64,000 nucleotides of DNA from Branchipolynoe longqiensis (taxonomy: Eukaryota > Annelida > Polychaeta > Phyllodocida > Polynoidae): positions 14,112,462 to 14,176,461 of the forward strand of contig CM059198.1 of the NCBI GenBank assembly GCA_030323885.1, given 5' to 3'. This document shows positions 54,108 to 63,499 of the stretch, in pieces (the stretch's first letter is position 1; each line of letters starts with the position of its first letter). The translations under genes were made by a program, and so were the position numbers. A model generated the notes under the pieces. That model worked only from the letters and a program-made list of their open reading frames with translations. It searched no databases and was not told the DNA's origin.

Positions 54108-54641
54108 TAAGGTTATTGGATATGCATCACCTGTGTTTATATGCATCTCAACTACCTTAATAGCTTCAAGTTTTTCATTAGAATCAGGAAATATCAAGGG
54201 AAAATGCTTTTTCCAATAGTCTACTTCTAGAACTATTCCTGCCATTTTTCTATCAATTAATTCTAAACTACTCCATGGATGTACAATATCACATAAGGAA
54301 ACAAATTTATTTCTGTAACAAATGTCTGCATTACACATTTCCATTATATCTGTCCCAATTAATAATTCAAAAGCTAATGATTCAACTACAAAGAAAGGAC
54401 ATAACTCATTATAAATAGAAATATAAGTCATACCTAAAGTTGGAATGAAATGACCTGAGATTGATCTCAGCCTACTACCAGGATACAATTGTTTATGTGC
54501 TATTCCAATATCTAATAATTTTTTTAATGCTTTTACATGTATTAAACTTTTAGCCGCACCTGACTCTACCAGACCAGTTAATTTCACCTGATTAAAATCA
54601 ATATCAATACTCGGACGAGTATCAAGTGCGCTATTTAGTTT
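54108..54641 (-). pseudogene. Gypsy protease and start of pol
   Basis: The frame is open from the slippery site. A retropepsin-like domain shows LVESGAAKSLI, where the catalytic aspartate of the usual D-S/T-G triad is a glutamate, and later FELLIGTDIM. DYWKKHFPLIFP and EMHINTGDAYPIT, the usual lead-in to RT, follow. After that the sequence jumps directly to the end of the first RT catalytic block, so the RT fingers (roughly 110 residues in relatives) are deleted at about 54108. Confidence 0.75.
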
Positions 54642-56047
54642 CCCGAAGCAGTAGAGCTAATGTTACTACGCAGTAATTTTAAATGCGGACAATTTCTCAT
54701 TAAATGCGGTTCACTACATACATAACAAGTCAAAGCATTACGACTCACACGCTGTGTCTGATACGCGTGTTCTTTTTTAGCCGTCGACGTCTGCGTGTGA
54801 GCAGTCGGCGTCGCTTTGCCATTGCTTCCTCGCTGTTGCTTTGACAGCGCATACTTTACTGTGTGCTCTCCGACTGAACTGAGTTTATTTTTATTTTTAG
54901 ACGTACTAGCCAATTGACCTTTCGGCGCTACGTTTACGCGCGGCGACTCAAGACGTCTGCCCGGTGCATAAGAATTGATAGCGTATGGTGGCGCAACATT
55001 TACCGCGTGGACATCTGCACGTGTACATTTATTTTCAGTTAGTGTTAAGCGTTCTACACACTTTCTTAGTGATCTTAGTTCATTCTGGAGCGACTTCAGA
55101 GCCTGAGTATCTTCTGTTATTCCTGAACTAGCCTGAACCTTCTCAGCAGGAACCCTTTTCGACAATTTAGAAGAATTAAAGCTTAGACTATCCACTTGAG
55201 TAGTCATATTTAAATCTGTTAGTCTTGATTGAGCACGTCATTGCTGTCTCAATACAGACCTATCACTTAGAATAGCAAGAGTGAAAGCTTCCTCTAATGA
55301 TTTAGGCCTATTGGTTTCTACGTACCACATAGTGTTGTCATCTAATAATGAATCAAGAAACCTTGATAGTAGAATTTCAAAGGTGTCAGTCCCTAAGGTA
55401 GCAGAAGGTAGTTTCCATCCCTTACTTGCAGCAGTTTTAAACCGTTGGCAATATGCTGCCACTGTCTCACCCTCATTCTGTACCATAGTCATTACTATAC
55501 TTTTTAAGTGAGTTTTCTCATCAGCAGTTAACAAAGTTCTAGCAATTTCTTCTTTAATATCATTCCATGACCTAGCACCTTTAGCTGTGAAAGCAGTGAA
55601 TAACACTTCATGCAGTGTGCCCGTTGCATTAGAAAGTGCAAACCAAATTATATCTAAGTCAGACACGTCAGCAAGAACCCCAATCCTCTCAATAAGATCT
55701 ACCCACTCTCTTAATGCACCTCTGTCAGTACCGTCCAGCATAGGCACAGACTTTCCATATGCTTTTGGAGCTCTTATTTTGGCTTCACTGCTCTTATGTT
55801 CCAGACTAGCTAACTCACGTTTTTCTCTACGTTCTTCTCTTTGATAATCAGCTTCAGCACGTTCAGTAACCAAGTGCAACCTATCTTCATTTTTTTCAGT
55901 TATGTTCTCTATGCTATCTGCCATAAACTTAGTCCATGCTTCCAATTTATCACAATCATCACTCAAAATTCCCAAATCTACTTGGTTCTGTAACCACAAC
56001 CCAAATTGTTCACGTAAAGAATCTTCTTTTAACCGTGTTACAGGCAT
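54635..56047 (-). pseudogene. Gypsy Gag with one in-frame TGA
   Basis: Starts MPVTRLKEDSLREQFGLWLQ. A charged helical region leads to the capsid (GALREWVDLIERIGV, LHEVLFTAF, DEKTHLKSIVMTMVQNEGET, YCQRFKTAASKGWKLP). A TGA at 55238-55240 interrupts the frame, which continues in the same phase (DSLSFNSSKLSKRVPAEK) to a nucleocapsid with one knuckle, C-x2-C-x3-H-x4-C (CYVCSEPHLMRNC), near 54700. The normal stop at 54635-54637 is directly preceded by a frameshift heptamer. Confidence 0.85.
54638..54644 (-). promoter_or_regulatory. Canonical -1 frameshift heptamer at the gag-pol junction
   Basis: On the minus strand the last gag codons read TCG GGA AAC TAA, so the heptamer GGGAAAC sits exactly as X XXY YYZ and touches the gag stop. 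Slipping back one base gives GGG AAA CTA, which is the protease-pol frame and is open from there into the protease. The phase was checked at both ends. This site type directs gag-pro frameshifting in several retroviruses. Confidence 0.8.
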
Positions 56048-56914
56048 TGTGAGTGTTTAGTGTGTATTGTATAGTACAAGTGTATTTAAATACAATATAT
56101 TCAATAATATATTAACTTACCACAAGTCAAATATTTTTCACGCTATTGAAATCCTCCTTGTAGCGGGTCAATGGGAAATTTAGTGTGTTGCGTAAAGCGC
56201 GGTAGAAATAGAGTCAAAGAATTATATCCAACCGATAGAATTTACCTGTAATGTAGTGGAAAAGTGAAAAGTCTCTCTCCGTATGTATTAATACGCTCTC
56301 ATTTACTCCAAGGTTAAAGAAAATTACCGAAAGTAGTCCGAAAATGAAAACAATTCTAGCGGCGACACGAGGCTTCAGACAGGCGATAAAACAGTAATAT
56401 TACAGTAATATCAACGTCAAAGACTAATGTAACCCTTAAGAAAAGACACTTTCGTCGGAAATTCGTCGACAAAGTAATTTAATTTAATTTATGCCTTGCA
56501 AAAAGTAAAAAGAATAGAGAATCAAATAGAAGAAAACAACCTATCCACTCCAACTACCCACCAGTCGCAGTCTATGTCTCAGTCCTTATATTTCTCAACC
56601 TCAAGAAATTTAGAATTTAAAATAGCATATCAAATTAAATGAAATAAAAACACTACGTATGTAATATAGTTTCTAAAAAATAATTGTAGTACTAGCCCTA
56701 ACGTCAAACATGAAACAACACGTGCGTTGAAGTCACACCATGTGCGTTGAAGTCACACCACGTGCGTTCAAATAACCAGCAGTCAACTAACAATTAAATA
56801 AAGAAATATAAATCTGTAGTATTATACAACAAACAAAAAGAAAATGCTACCGAAACACACCGAAACTATTCAATAAACTATCTATAGTCAGTACTAACCA
56901 AATCTCGGTAGTTT
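56048..56914 (-). other. Gypsy leader (5' untranslated region)
   Basis: About 870 AT-rich bases between primer-binding site and gag; no coding frame. It aligns, inverted, with 63500-64000. A short tandem repeat of cacgtgcgttgaagtcacac is present at about 56720-56765. Confidence 0.7.
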
Positions 56915-56932
56915 CTCAAGTCGTGGTCACCA
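56915..56932 (-). promoter_or_regulatory. Gypsy primer-binding site
   Basis: Three bases after the LTR the minus strand reads tggtgaccacgacttgag, starting with the TGG that pairs with a tRNA CCA end. The sister copy has the same site at 63482-63499 with one difference. The cognate tRNA was not identified. Confidence 0.75.
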
Positions 56933-56935
56933 TTT

Positions 56936-57445
56936 TGTAAACGTGCCGGCTGGTGGTGTGGGTGGTGTAAATAGGTCAATGGAAAGCACTACAGGTAATG
57001 AAGGAAAACAGGGTAAGAGTGAAAAGTAAGAGAGTGAGACTCTTCAATTTATTGACTTATATAGGTTTTCCAGAATTCAAGATGGCCGTGGTCACATGAT
57101 TCAATTCATCAATCACAGTACAATGCAGTGGTCACATGACTTAATCCTCCAATTAGAATACAATGCAGTGGTCAATGATCATAACAATACCATGTGGGGG
57201 GGGAGGGGGCATGTGAGGTGACTCTTCCAAAGACTGTTCTTAGCCAAGCCCGGAAGTGACACTCCCTCGAAAGACTATTCAATTATACAAATTCTATACT
57301 CAATGAATAATAGTTTACCAATTTCACACCACCTCCATATGTCTTTGGGTTTTTATATTTTAACATTTATCATTATATAGACAGTTTGCAATTTATTATA
57401 GTAACTTCACCTCGGTTCACATATATCAAATCGGACAATTTTACA
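56936..57445 (-). repeat. Gypsy 5' LTR
   Basis: 510 bp in TG...CA form (minus strand: starts tgtaaaattgtccg, ends cacgtttaca), matching 62972-63478 and the fragment 35514-35737. On the minus strand it holds tatataag (57063-57056) and, three bases on, aataaa (57053-57048): a TATA box and polyadenylation signal placed close together, as in the other two LTRs. Confidence 0.92.
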
Positions 57446-57953
57446 ACTACTCACATATGCTCTTGACATGGGCATTTATCTTGAATCCCTCTATTCCTCT
57501 ATTTTTTCACTTTTGAGGAAATAAATATAATGTTCCCGTCTACTGCTTCAAATGTGATCTTATATCAAGTGGTAGTGTTATTGGGTTCACCCAACTGCAT
57601 AGTATATTAAATAACAGAAATAAGCTTAAGGTACAAGAAATGGGCTGTTCAGTGGTATATAGTAATATCACAGTGGCTCAATAGAAAATGCGTTTCGTAA
57701 GTTGATGTTATTTTGTAATATGAGCAAATTGCTTGTAAGCATAAACATGGCTATAAAACTGAGGAAATGATATATTATGATTTCAAAATGATTTTGTCTT
57801 CACAAATTACAATGCATTAAGAAACTAGTTGTCATCAATGTTGCCATCATATGATTTTGTGTACATTACTTAACATAAATACACTTCTATATACTTCATC
57901 ATTAGTCTAAAGCTGTTGGTCAATGAAGAGAAATACATTGCTGAGTCATCCAA
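57446..57953. other. Non-coding flank of the Gypsy 5' LTR
   Basis: AT-rich with no gene. No Frizzled N-terminal coding sequence is present here, although this is where it would lie if the Gypsy had simply inserted into a Frizzled gene. Confidence 0.5.
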
Positions 57954-57955
57954 GT

Positions 57956-58262
57956 GGAGTCGGGTAAAGTGAGGTCAGGTAAAGAGAGGTCGGGTAAAGT
58001 GAGGTCAGGTGAAGTGAGGTCGGGTAAAGTGAGGTCTGGTACAGTGAGGTCGGGTAAAGTGAGGTCTGGTAAAGTGAGGTCGGGTAAAGTGAGGTCGGGT
58101 AAAGTGAGGTCGGGTAAAGTGAGGTCGGGTAAAATTAGGTCAGGTAAAGTTGAGTCGAGTAAAGTCAAGTCGGGTAAAGTCGAGTCGGGTAAAGTCAAGT
58201 CGGGTAAAGTCGAGTGGGGTAAAGTCGAGTCAGGTAAAGTTGAGTCGGATAAAACGAGGTAA
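57956..58262. repeat. 15-bp minisatellite
   Basis: About 20 copies of gggtaaagtgaggtc, drifting to gggtaaagtcgagtc in the right third. The unit is a multiple of three, so both strands stay open as pentapeptide repeats. No regulatory or start context suggests real coding. Confidence 0.95.
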
Positions 58263-58526
58263 GCTCTCCAATCTGGTGGTGCATTTCGTAAGTTGACAAA
58301 TTCATAAGTTGACATATGGCACGATAACTGATGTTAGAGGACAGTATTCTAAAGATAGGGGAAGGACTTCACAACATAGGTTCCCTTCGAAAAAAATTGA
58401 ATTCACCTATGCTTAAAAGTATAGGCTGTAGAAATATTTGAAAAGCATTCTTAAGTGTTTGCCAATTTGTAAGTTTTCTTGTCTTTTCTGATATGATAGC
58501 ATGTATTTCACTTATATATTATCAGA

Positions 58527-58864
58527 CCAGACGGGATGGCCGAATGAGTTAGAGCGTCCGTCTCCCGGGCTGGTAGATTGTGGGGTCGTGGGTTCGAGTC
58601 CCGGTCGAGTCAAACCAATGACTTTAAAATTGATACTTGTCGCTTCCTAGCCAGGCGCTCGGCATTATTAGGATAGGGCAAGGACTGGTGTGCTCAGTGT
58701 CAGGATAATGTGACTGAGTGGGATACCAGGTCATGGTGCCGGCGGCCTGGTTTCCCAGTGGGACAGCACTATAAAGTCGCCATGAGTGCGCACTGTCACA
58801 AGTCGGTACCTGTCCTGATATGACCTTAGATGTTGCTAGGACGTAAAACAACAACAAACAAACA
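58527..58864 (+). mobile_element. tRNA-derived SINE with perfect target duplication
   Basis: The head (58530-58612) is tRNA-like: A box tggccgaatgag at 58537, B box ggttcgagtcc at 58591-58601, T-arm and partial acceptor pairing. A tRNA-unrelated body follows, and an aacaacaacaaacaaac tail. The 14-bp sequence tatatattatcaga stands at 58513-58526 and again at 58865-58878, an exact target-site duplication. The insertion is therefore recent. Confidence 0.9.
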
Positions 58865-58878
58865 TATATATTATCAGA

Positions 58879-59468
58879 GCATAGCTTTGAGCATATTACT
58901 GAATGCACAACACATATATGATGAGAGTCTAGGTGCTAAATATTATTTTCAAAGGCATCTGATTTTGTTAGGTCAGTACAAAGTATGCATTTCGTAAGTT
59001 GATGGGTTGATGTTTTTTTCACTTTAATTTGAGGAAAGATATGCATTATAGTCCGATTTGTATTTATTGTATTTATTTTCATTCAGATGGTTGGCACGTA
59101 CACATGGATCTCAACAGAATAGCAATTTACTGCTAAGTGCATTAATAACAGAGAGACACTTGATTGATACCAAAAATGCACACCAGTCGTGATAATTGAC
59201 CATATCTTCATGCGTATATGTTGGCTATGCTGGTGTAGGGAAGGCGCAGAAACCCCCCATGGTGTTGAGAGTTGTCTACTTAACTATTGTCAATTTGGGT
59301 TCGAGTCCATCAGGTGGCGCCCCCGGCTCCACTTTTCCTCACCCCTCCCCTCCTTGACCAGGCCTATTACCTCACTCGGCCAACCCCGGTCAACACCTAC
59401 TGGTTGCGCTCGTTTTTTTGCTTGGCTGTATGTTCCGCGCCGGCTTGAAATGACCTGGACTTCGCCAC
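58879..59468. other. Non-coding stretch before the Ngaro-like relic
   Basis: No gene was recognised. The GC-richer part from 59250 may be the leader of the relic that follows. Confidence 0.35.
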
Positions 59469-59792
59469 ATGCCCAACTCGTACTGTGGCCCCTGTGGTTC
59501 AGCACACTCCCCACATATCAAGGCTAAGTGTACGAGGAAGAGAGCCACGCCACCCATGTCGGCGCGGAATGAGACAGCCATGGCGGCGAAGGACCAAGAC
59601 CCAGACGCACCGAGGAAGCTGGAGTCGATACCGGTGCACCACATGATGGATGAAAGTGCATTCAGTGATGAGGAACGAGTCCTCGAAGCATGGCTATGCA
59701 TGCTGGACCGTCGGCAAAAATGGGGCACCAAGGCGGCTCGTATGTGCAAACTAGAGGATGAGCTATCACGCCTGGAGGTCACGGACGACTGA
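59469..59792 (+). pseudogene. Ngaro-like Gag N-terminal part
   Basis: MPNSYCGPCGSAHSPHIKAK followed by C gives the same small C-x2-C, H, C start as the Gag at 17946, and a helical acidic segment follows (DEERVLEAWLCMLDRRQKWG, LEDELSRLE). The RS-rich part and C-terminal fingers are not found. Confidence 0.5.
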
Positions 59793-60049
59793 TTATGTGT
59801 GTGCATTGAGCCATGGGGCACGCACTCGTGCCGGTGCACTGAGCCACGACTTCGGTGCCCGGCTCACTGGCGGCCATGTTGAATGCCCGCCGGACATGTG
59901 CATGCCTGATACGCTTTGTCAGACTGTGGGCCCCCCGGGCTGGGAACTGCCTGAATCGGACTGGCTATCACTGACATGCTAGCATGCTAGCCTACTTCTG
60001 ACTGCTATTGACTTTACCAACAATAACAATACTATGACATTTACAGTTA

Positions 60050-61036
60050 CCAACAGTTGTTCTTCTGGCTCCTGTAATTGTACTCATTTCATTGGGCTGT
60101 TTAACTCAGTTAAAACCTTGCCGTTTATTTTGCGAGCTCTTTTTTTGAGTCGAAATAGATATTAATTGGAGCTTTATGCTCAAAGGTTTCATTTTTGGTT
60201 TTCATGTTATTAATTATGATTGCCCCGCTTCTTATGACTGCCGATTTAATTTTGCATTACAGTATGCCGAGAGGGAGTTTATATTAATTAAGCTTTGCAA
60301 AGAGCTAAGCGAAGGATACATTGGTCCGGTCATGCACCGTCCAGACTGTGTACATAATATTTGTTGTGTAAAGAAAATCCTCCGAGGACAGCCTAAGACT
60401 TGTCGTCAATTGTTCTAAGCCTTATATGACGTCTGTGAATAATTATGTTGACAAAGTTGCCAAATCATGTTTGTATAACGTAGTTGATTCACTGGTTGGT
60501 AACATGGTTAGAGGTGATTTTATTGCTGTTACGGACATTAAAAATGCCTACAGATCCATTGCAATCCACCGGACTGCCTCAGGCAGGGCTTGCAGGTTAA
60601 TTTGGATAATGGTAATACTTACTATGTCGACAACAGGATGTGTATGGGTCTTTTCTCCAGTCCTTTTATTTTTTCAGAAATTGGTGACTGCATTGCGTGT
60701 TGCGTGACAAGTTCAGGAGTACCTTGTACTATAAACTATTTGGATGACTTTGCTAGCTTGGGGCATGACTGGGAGAGTTGTGTACAGCATCAACAAATAA
60801 TAATTGCTATTATACGAAGGTTGGGTCTCTTCATTAATTATCAAAAGTTGAGGTCACCTGCTCAGTGGGCACAATTTTGGGGAATTGAAATTGATTTACA
60901 GCTCCGACTGCCCAGAGATAAAATAGAGAAATCGAAAGACCATCTGCGCCCTTTTTTGGATATGCATAAGGTGACTAAGCGGCAATTAAAATGCTTAGCC
61001 ATTCATCAAACGGGGACCTTCATTCTGCAGCCGTAA
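60050..61036 (+). pseudogene. Ngaro-like reverse transcriptase relic
   Basis: Spread over three frames: a cysteine-rich start near 60060, FIFGFHVINYDC (60176-60418), VTDIKNAYRSIAIH with the first aspartate (60426-60707), MCMGLFSSPFIFSEIGD, INYLDDFASL with YLDD, and QFWGIEIDLQLRLPRDKI (60590-61036). Each block matches the RT at 20.1-20.9 kb in the same order. Confidence 0.85.
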
Positions 61037-61081
61037 TTATGACGGCATCACATCACTGAAGTTACCTTATTACAGACTTTC

Positions 61082-61515
61082 TTTAACTAACGTGTTTTGA
61101 GACAAGATTAACTGGTGGCTCAAGTTCATAGACAGGTTTAATGGGTTTGCTAACATTTTGGGTCGGCACGCACCTATGTTGTCAATATATTCTGATACGT
61201 TGAATTTTGGGTTTGGGGCAGCCCATGTGAATGATTGGTGTGCCGGTGCATTCAACGACACCGATGCAAGATTCTTGGAGACTACTCTGGGTCATCATTT
61301 CGCTTCTTCTGACCCTGCATGTTCAACAGGACATATTAATGTCAGGGAGCCTGTGCAGGGGAAATCAGTCATTTTCATGACTGATAGTATGGTAGTCAGA
61401 ATGGCCATTTCATCTGCGAAGTCGAAGAATAAAATCATTATGGATTGGATAAAGAAGCTATTTTGGCTATCATCCAAATTCAATTTTGACATTTCCTCAG
61501 CCCATGTACCAGGGT
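61082..61515 (+). pseudogene. Ngaro-like RNase H relic
   Basis: LSIYSDTLNFGFGAAHVNDW, GHINVRE, IFMTDSMVVRMAI and IKKLFWLSSKFNFDISSAH match the RNase H at 21.1-21.6 kb. A deletion removes sequence after INVRE. The last motif is lost at the LTR border. Confidence 0.8.
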
Positions 61516-62046
61516 GTAAAGTCGATGGCTGATGGTGTGAGTGGTGTGGACAGGCTAATGAGAAATCAATACAGGTAATGAAGGAAAGTAGATAAAGAGT
61601 GAAAGGTAGGAGAGCTAGACGCCTGGTTTATTATCTTATATAGGTTTCTAGAATACAAGATGGTGGTGGACACATGTTGATCTCCCAATCACTAACAGGT
61701 ATTCATCTACCCACCAATCAGAGTTCAATCTCTTGTATCCAAGGCCTTGTCATGCTGGCCACAGTGCCATGTGGTGTGTAGTGATCCATAAATAATACCT
61801 GGGGGGAGGGGGTATGTGAGGCAACTGCTCCAAAGACTGTATCTAAGAAGTGACACTCCTCCTCTATACTATTTTACTATATAATTTCTATAGTTATGAG
61901 TAATACTAATAGTTTACCAACTCGACATATCCCTCATATGCCTTTGGGTTTTATATATTACCATTTACCATTATATAGACAAGTTGCAATTTATTATAGT
62001 AGAGTTCATATATCCTCATATGTCATCATATCGCAAAATTTTACAA
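61515..62046 (-). repeat. Diverged Gypsy solo LTR
   Basis: About 532 bp with TG...CA ends, alignable over its length with 56936-57445 but clearly diverged. On the minus strand tatataag is again followed closely by aataaa. There is no internal element sequence on either side, so it is a solo LTR. The five flanking bases (caggg and acgta) do not match. Confidence 0.82.
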
Positions 62047-62702
62047 CGTACTCCGCCCCTCCACTTCTTACCACCTGCCCAGCAGCGTAGAAAGACGTGC
62101 ACAGTACTACGTTGTAGTTATATCATCTTTAAATCTCTTCTATCAACCAAAATAATAAATTGAGTCTCAGTAGTCGCGTTAATGAATAAGGTATATCTGA
62201 CTTCGAGAGAAAAAAAGATTTTTGAATAAAAATAAGTTTTTATTTTATTTTTATAATCTTAATGTTTACCATGTTTCGAATATTATTTCACTCTTCTGAT
62301 ATCTCATATGATGTCTTAAGAAACATTTGATTCATTTGCCATCAATTTTAGCTTATTCCAAGCATTTTTTAGATTTGTGATGGTTTAGAGGTCTTTTGCA
62401 ACGATTCAAAGGTACACTCCAGCCACATAGCATCGATCTTATCTTAGTGCTTAATCGGATTTGGTATCTGCTGTCATTTAGTCCAACATCGATACGCTTG
62501 TACAAGGTTTTTGTTTTACCAACTGTCAAGATAGAAGAAACCTGGGACGTCGATGGTAGACGTGTGGTTGCTCGACAGGTCTTCATAGGATTAACATTAC
62601 GGAACTCAATCCAATGAGAAAACAAGGCTTAAGCGATTTGAATCGATGACCTAGTTTTAGGAACTATTTTCTTGCAAATCAAGACCAAAATCTTTTATTT
62701 CA
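62047..62702. other. Non-coding stretch
   Basis: AT-rich. A 73-residue plus frame and a 90-residue minus frame over 62353-62625 overlap and lack known motifs. Confidence 0.35.
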
Positions 62703-62966
62703 CCAATTTTAAGTCGTTTTGTGTCGAAATAATGGCAAAAGATGAATCAATATGTCTTTTTGTACCTCCTGTACAAAGATAAAGCATCAAATATCAGTAT
62801 TAACAAATATAATCACAGCAACAGAAATTCATATACGACAGCGTTAACCCGGTGGCGTAATGTAAACAAAGCAATGCAGTGGTTCTTTTTTAACTTCAAA
62901 ATCATAATACTTATATCTATATTATTAAATAATAATAGATTTACATGCTCTTGCTCCAGTTTAACC
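62703..62966 (+). repeat. 260-bp dispersed repeat, copy 2
   Basis: Same orientation and extent as 35731-35991. Here its right end lies a few bases from the 5' end of a plus-strand Gypsy LTR. Confidence 0.85.
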
Positions 62967-62971
62967 ATACT

Positions 62972-63478
62972 TGTAAAATTGTCCGATATAATACATGTGA
63001 ACCGAGGTGAAGTTACTATAATAAATTACAAACTGTCTATATAATGATAAATGTTAAATTATAAAAACCCAAAGACATATAGAGGATGTGTGAACTTGGT
63101 AAACTATTATTCATTAGGTATAGAACTTGTATATTGAATAGGCTTTGAGAGGGAGTGTCACTTCCGAGTTTGACTAAGAACAGTCTTTGGAAGAGTCACC
63201 TCACATGCCCCCTCCCCCCCCACATGGCATTGTTAGGATCAGTGACCACTGCATTGTATTCCTATTGGAGGATTGAGTCATGTGACCACTGCATTATGTT
63301 GATTGAGGGATCACCTCATGTGACCACGGCCATCTTGGATCTTGTAAGACTATATAAGCAATAAACTGAGGAGTGTCATGCTCTTACCTTTCATTTCCTA
63401 CTCTGTTTCCTTCATTACCTGTAGTGTTTTCACTTGACCTGTCTCACACCACCCACACCACCAGCCGGCACGTTTACA
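62972..63478 (+). repeat. Gypsy 5' LTR, plus-strand copy
   Basis: 507 bp, starts tgtaaaattgtccg and ends cacgtttaca. TATA box tatataag at 63351-63358 and aataaa at 63360-63365. Confidence 0.92.
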
Positions 63479-63481
63479 AAA

Positions 63482-63499
63482 TGGCGACCACGACTTGAG
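63482..63499 (+). promoter_or_regulatory. Gypsy primer-binding site, plus-strand copy
   Basis: tggcgaccacgacttgag, three bases after the LTR. One base differs from 56915-56932. Confidence 0.75.

Larger units (their letters stand above)
50075..57445 (-). mobile_element. Ty3/Gypsy retrotransposon lacking a 3' LTR
   Basis: The minus-strand order is 5' LTR (57445-56936), primer-binding site, leader, gag, frameshift site, protease, RT, RNase H, integrase. It is interrupted in RNase H by a hairpin-rich element (51804-53487). It has in-frame stops in gag and before the integrase core, frameshifts in RT and at the integrase C-terminus, and a deletion of the RT fingers. The integrase frame joins Frizzled at about 50074, and no 3' LTR follows. 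The copy starting at 62972 belongs to the same family. Confidence 0.9.
59469..61515 (+). mobile_element. Decayed Ngaro/PAT-like element
   Basis: Colinear with the element at 17.6-23.0 kb: gag N-terminus, cysteine-rich pre-RT segment, RT and RNase H, all on the plus strand but in shifting frames. The recombinase and end repeats are missing on the right, where a Gypsy solo LTR starts at 61515. Confidence 0.75.

Noticed and set aside
57446..57953. N-terminal part of the Frizzled gene on the far side of the Gypsy element
   Set aside because: No frame with a cysteine-rich domain or helices 1-4 was found here or elsewhere in the window.
57920..58315. Open frames of SGKVR and LPDLT pentapeptide repeats
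   Set aside because: They are by-products of a 15-bp minisatellite whose unit is a multiple of three.
58530..58612. Functional tRNA gene
   Set aside because: Acceptor pairing is imperfect and it is followed by a SINE body and tail, all inside one target-site duplication.
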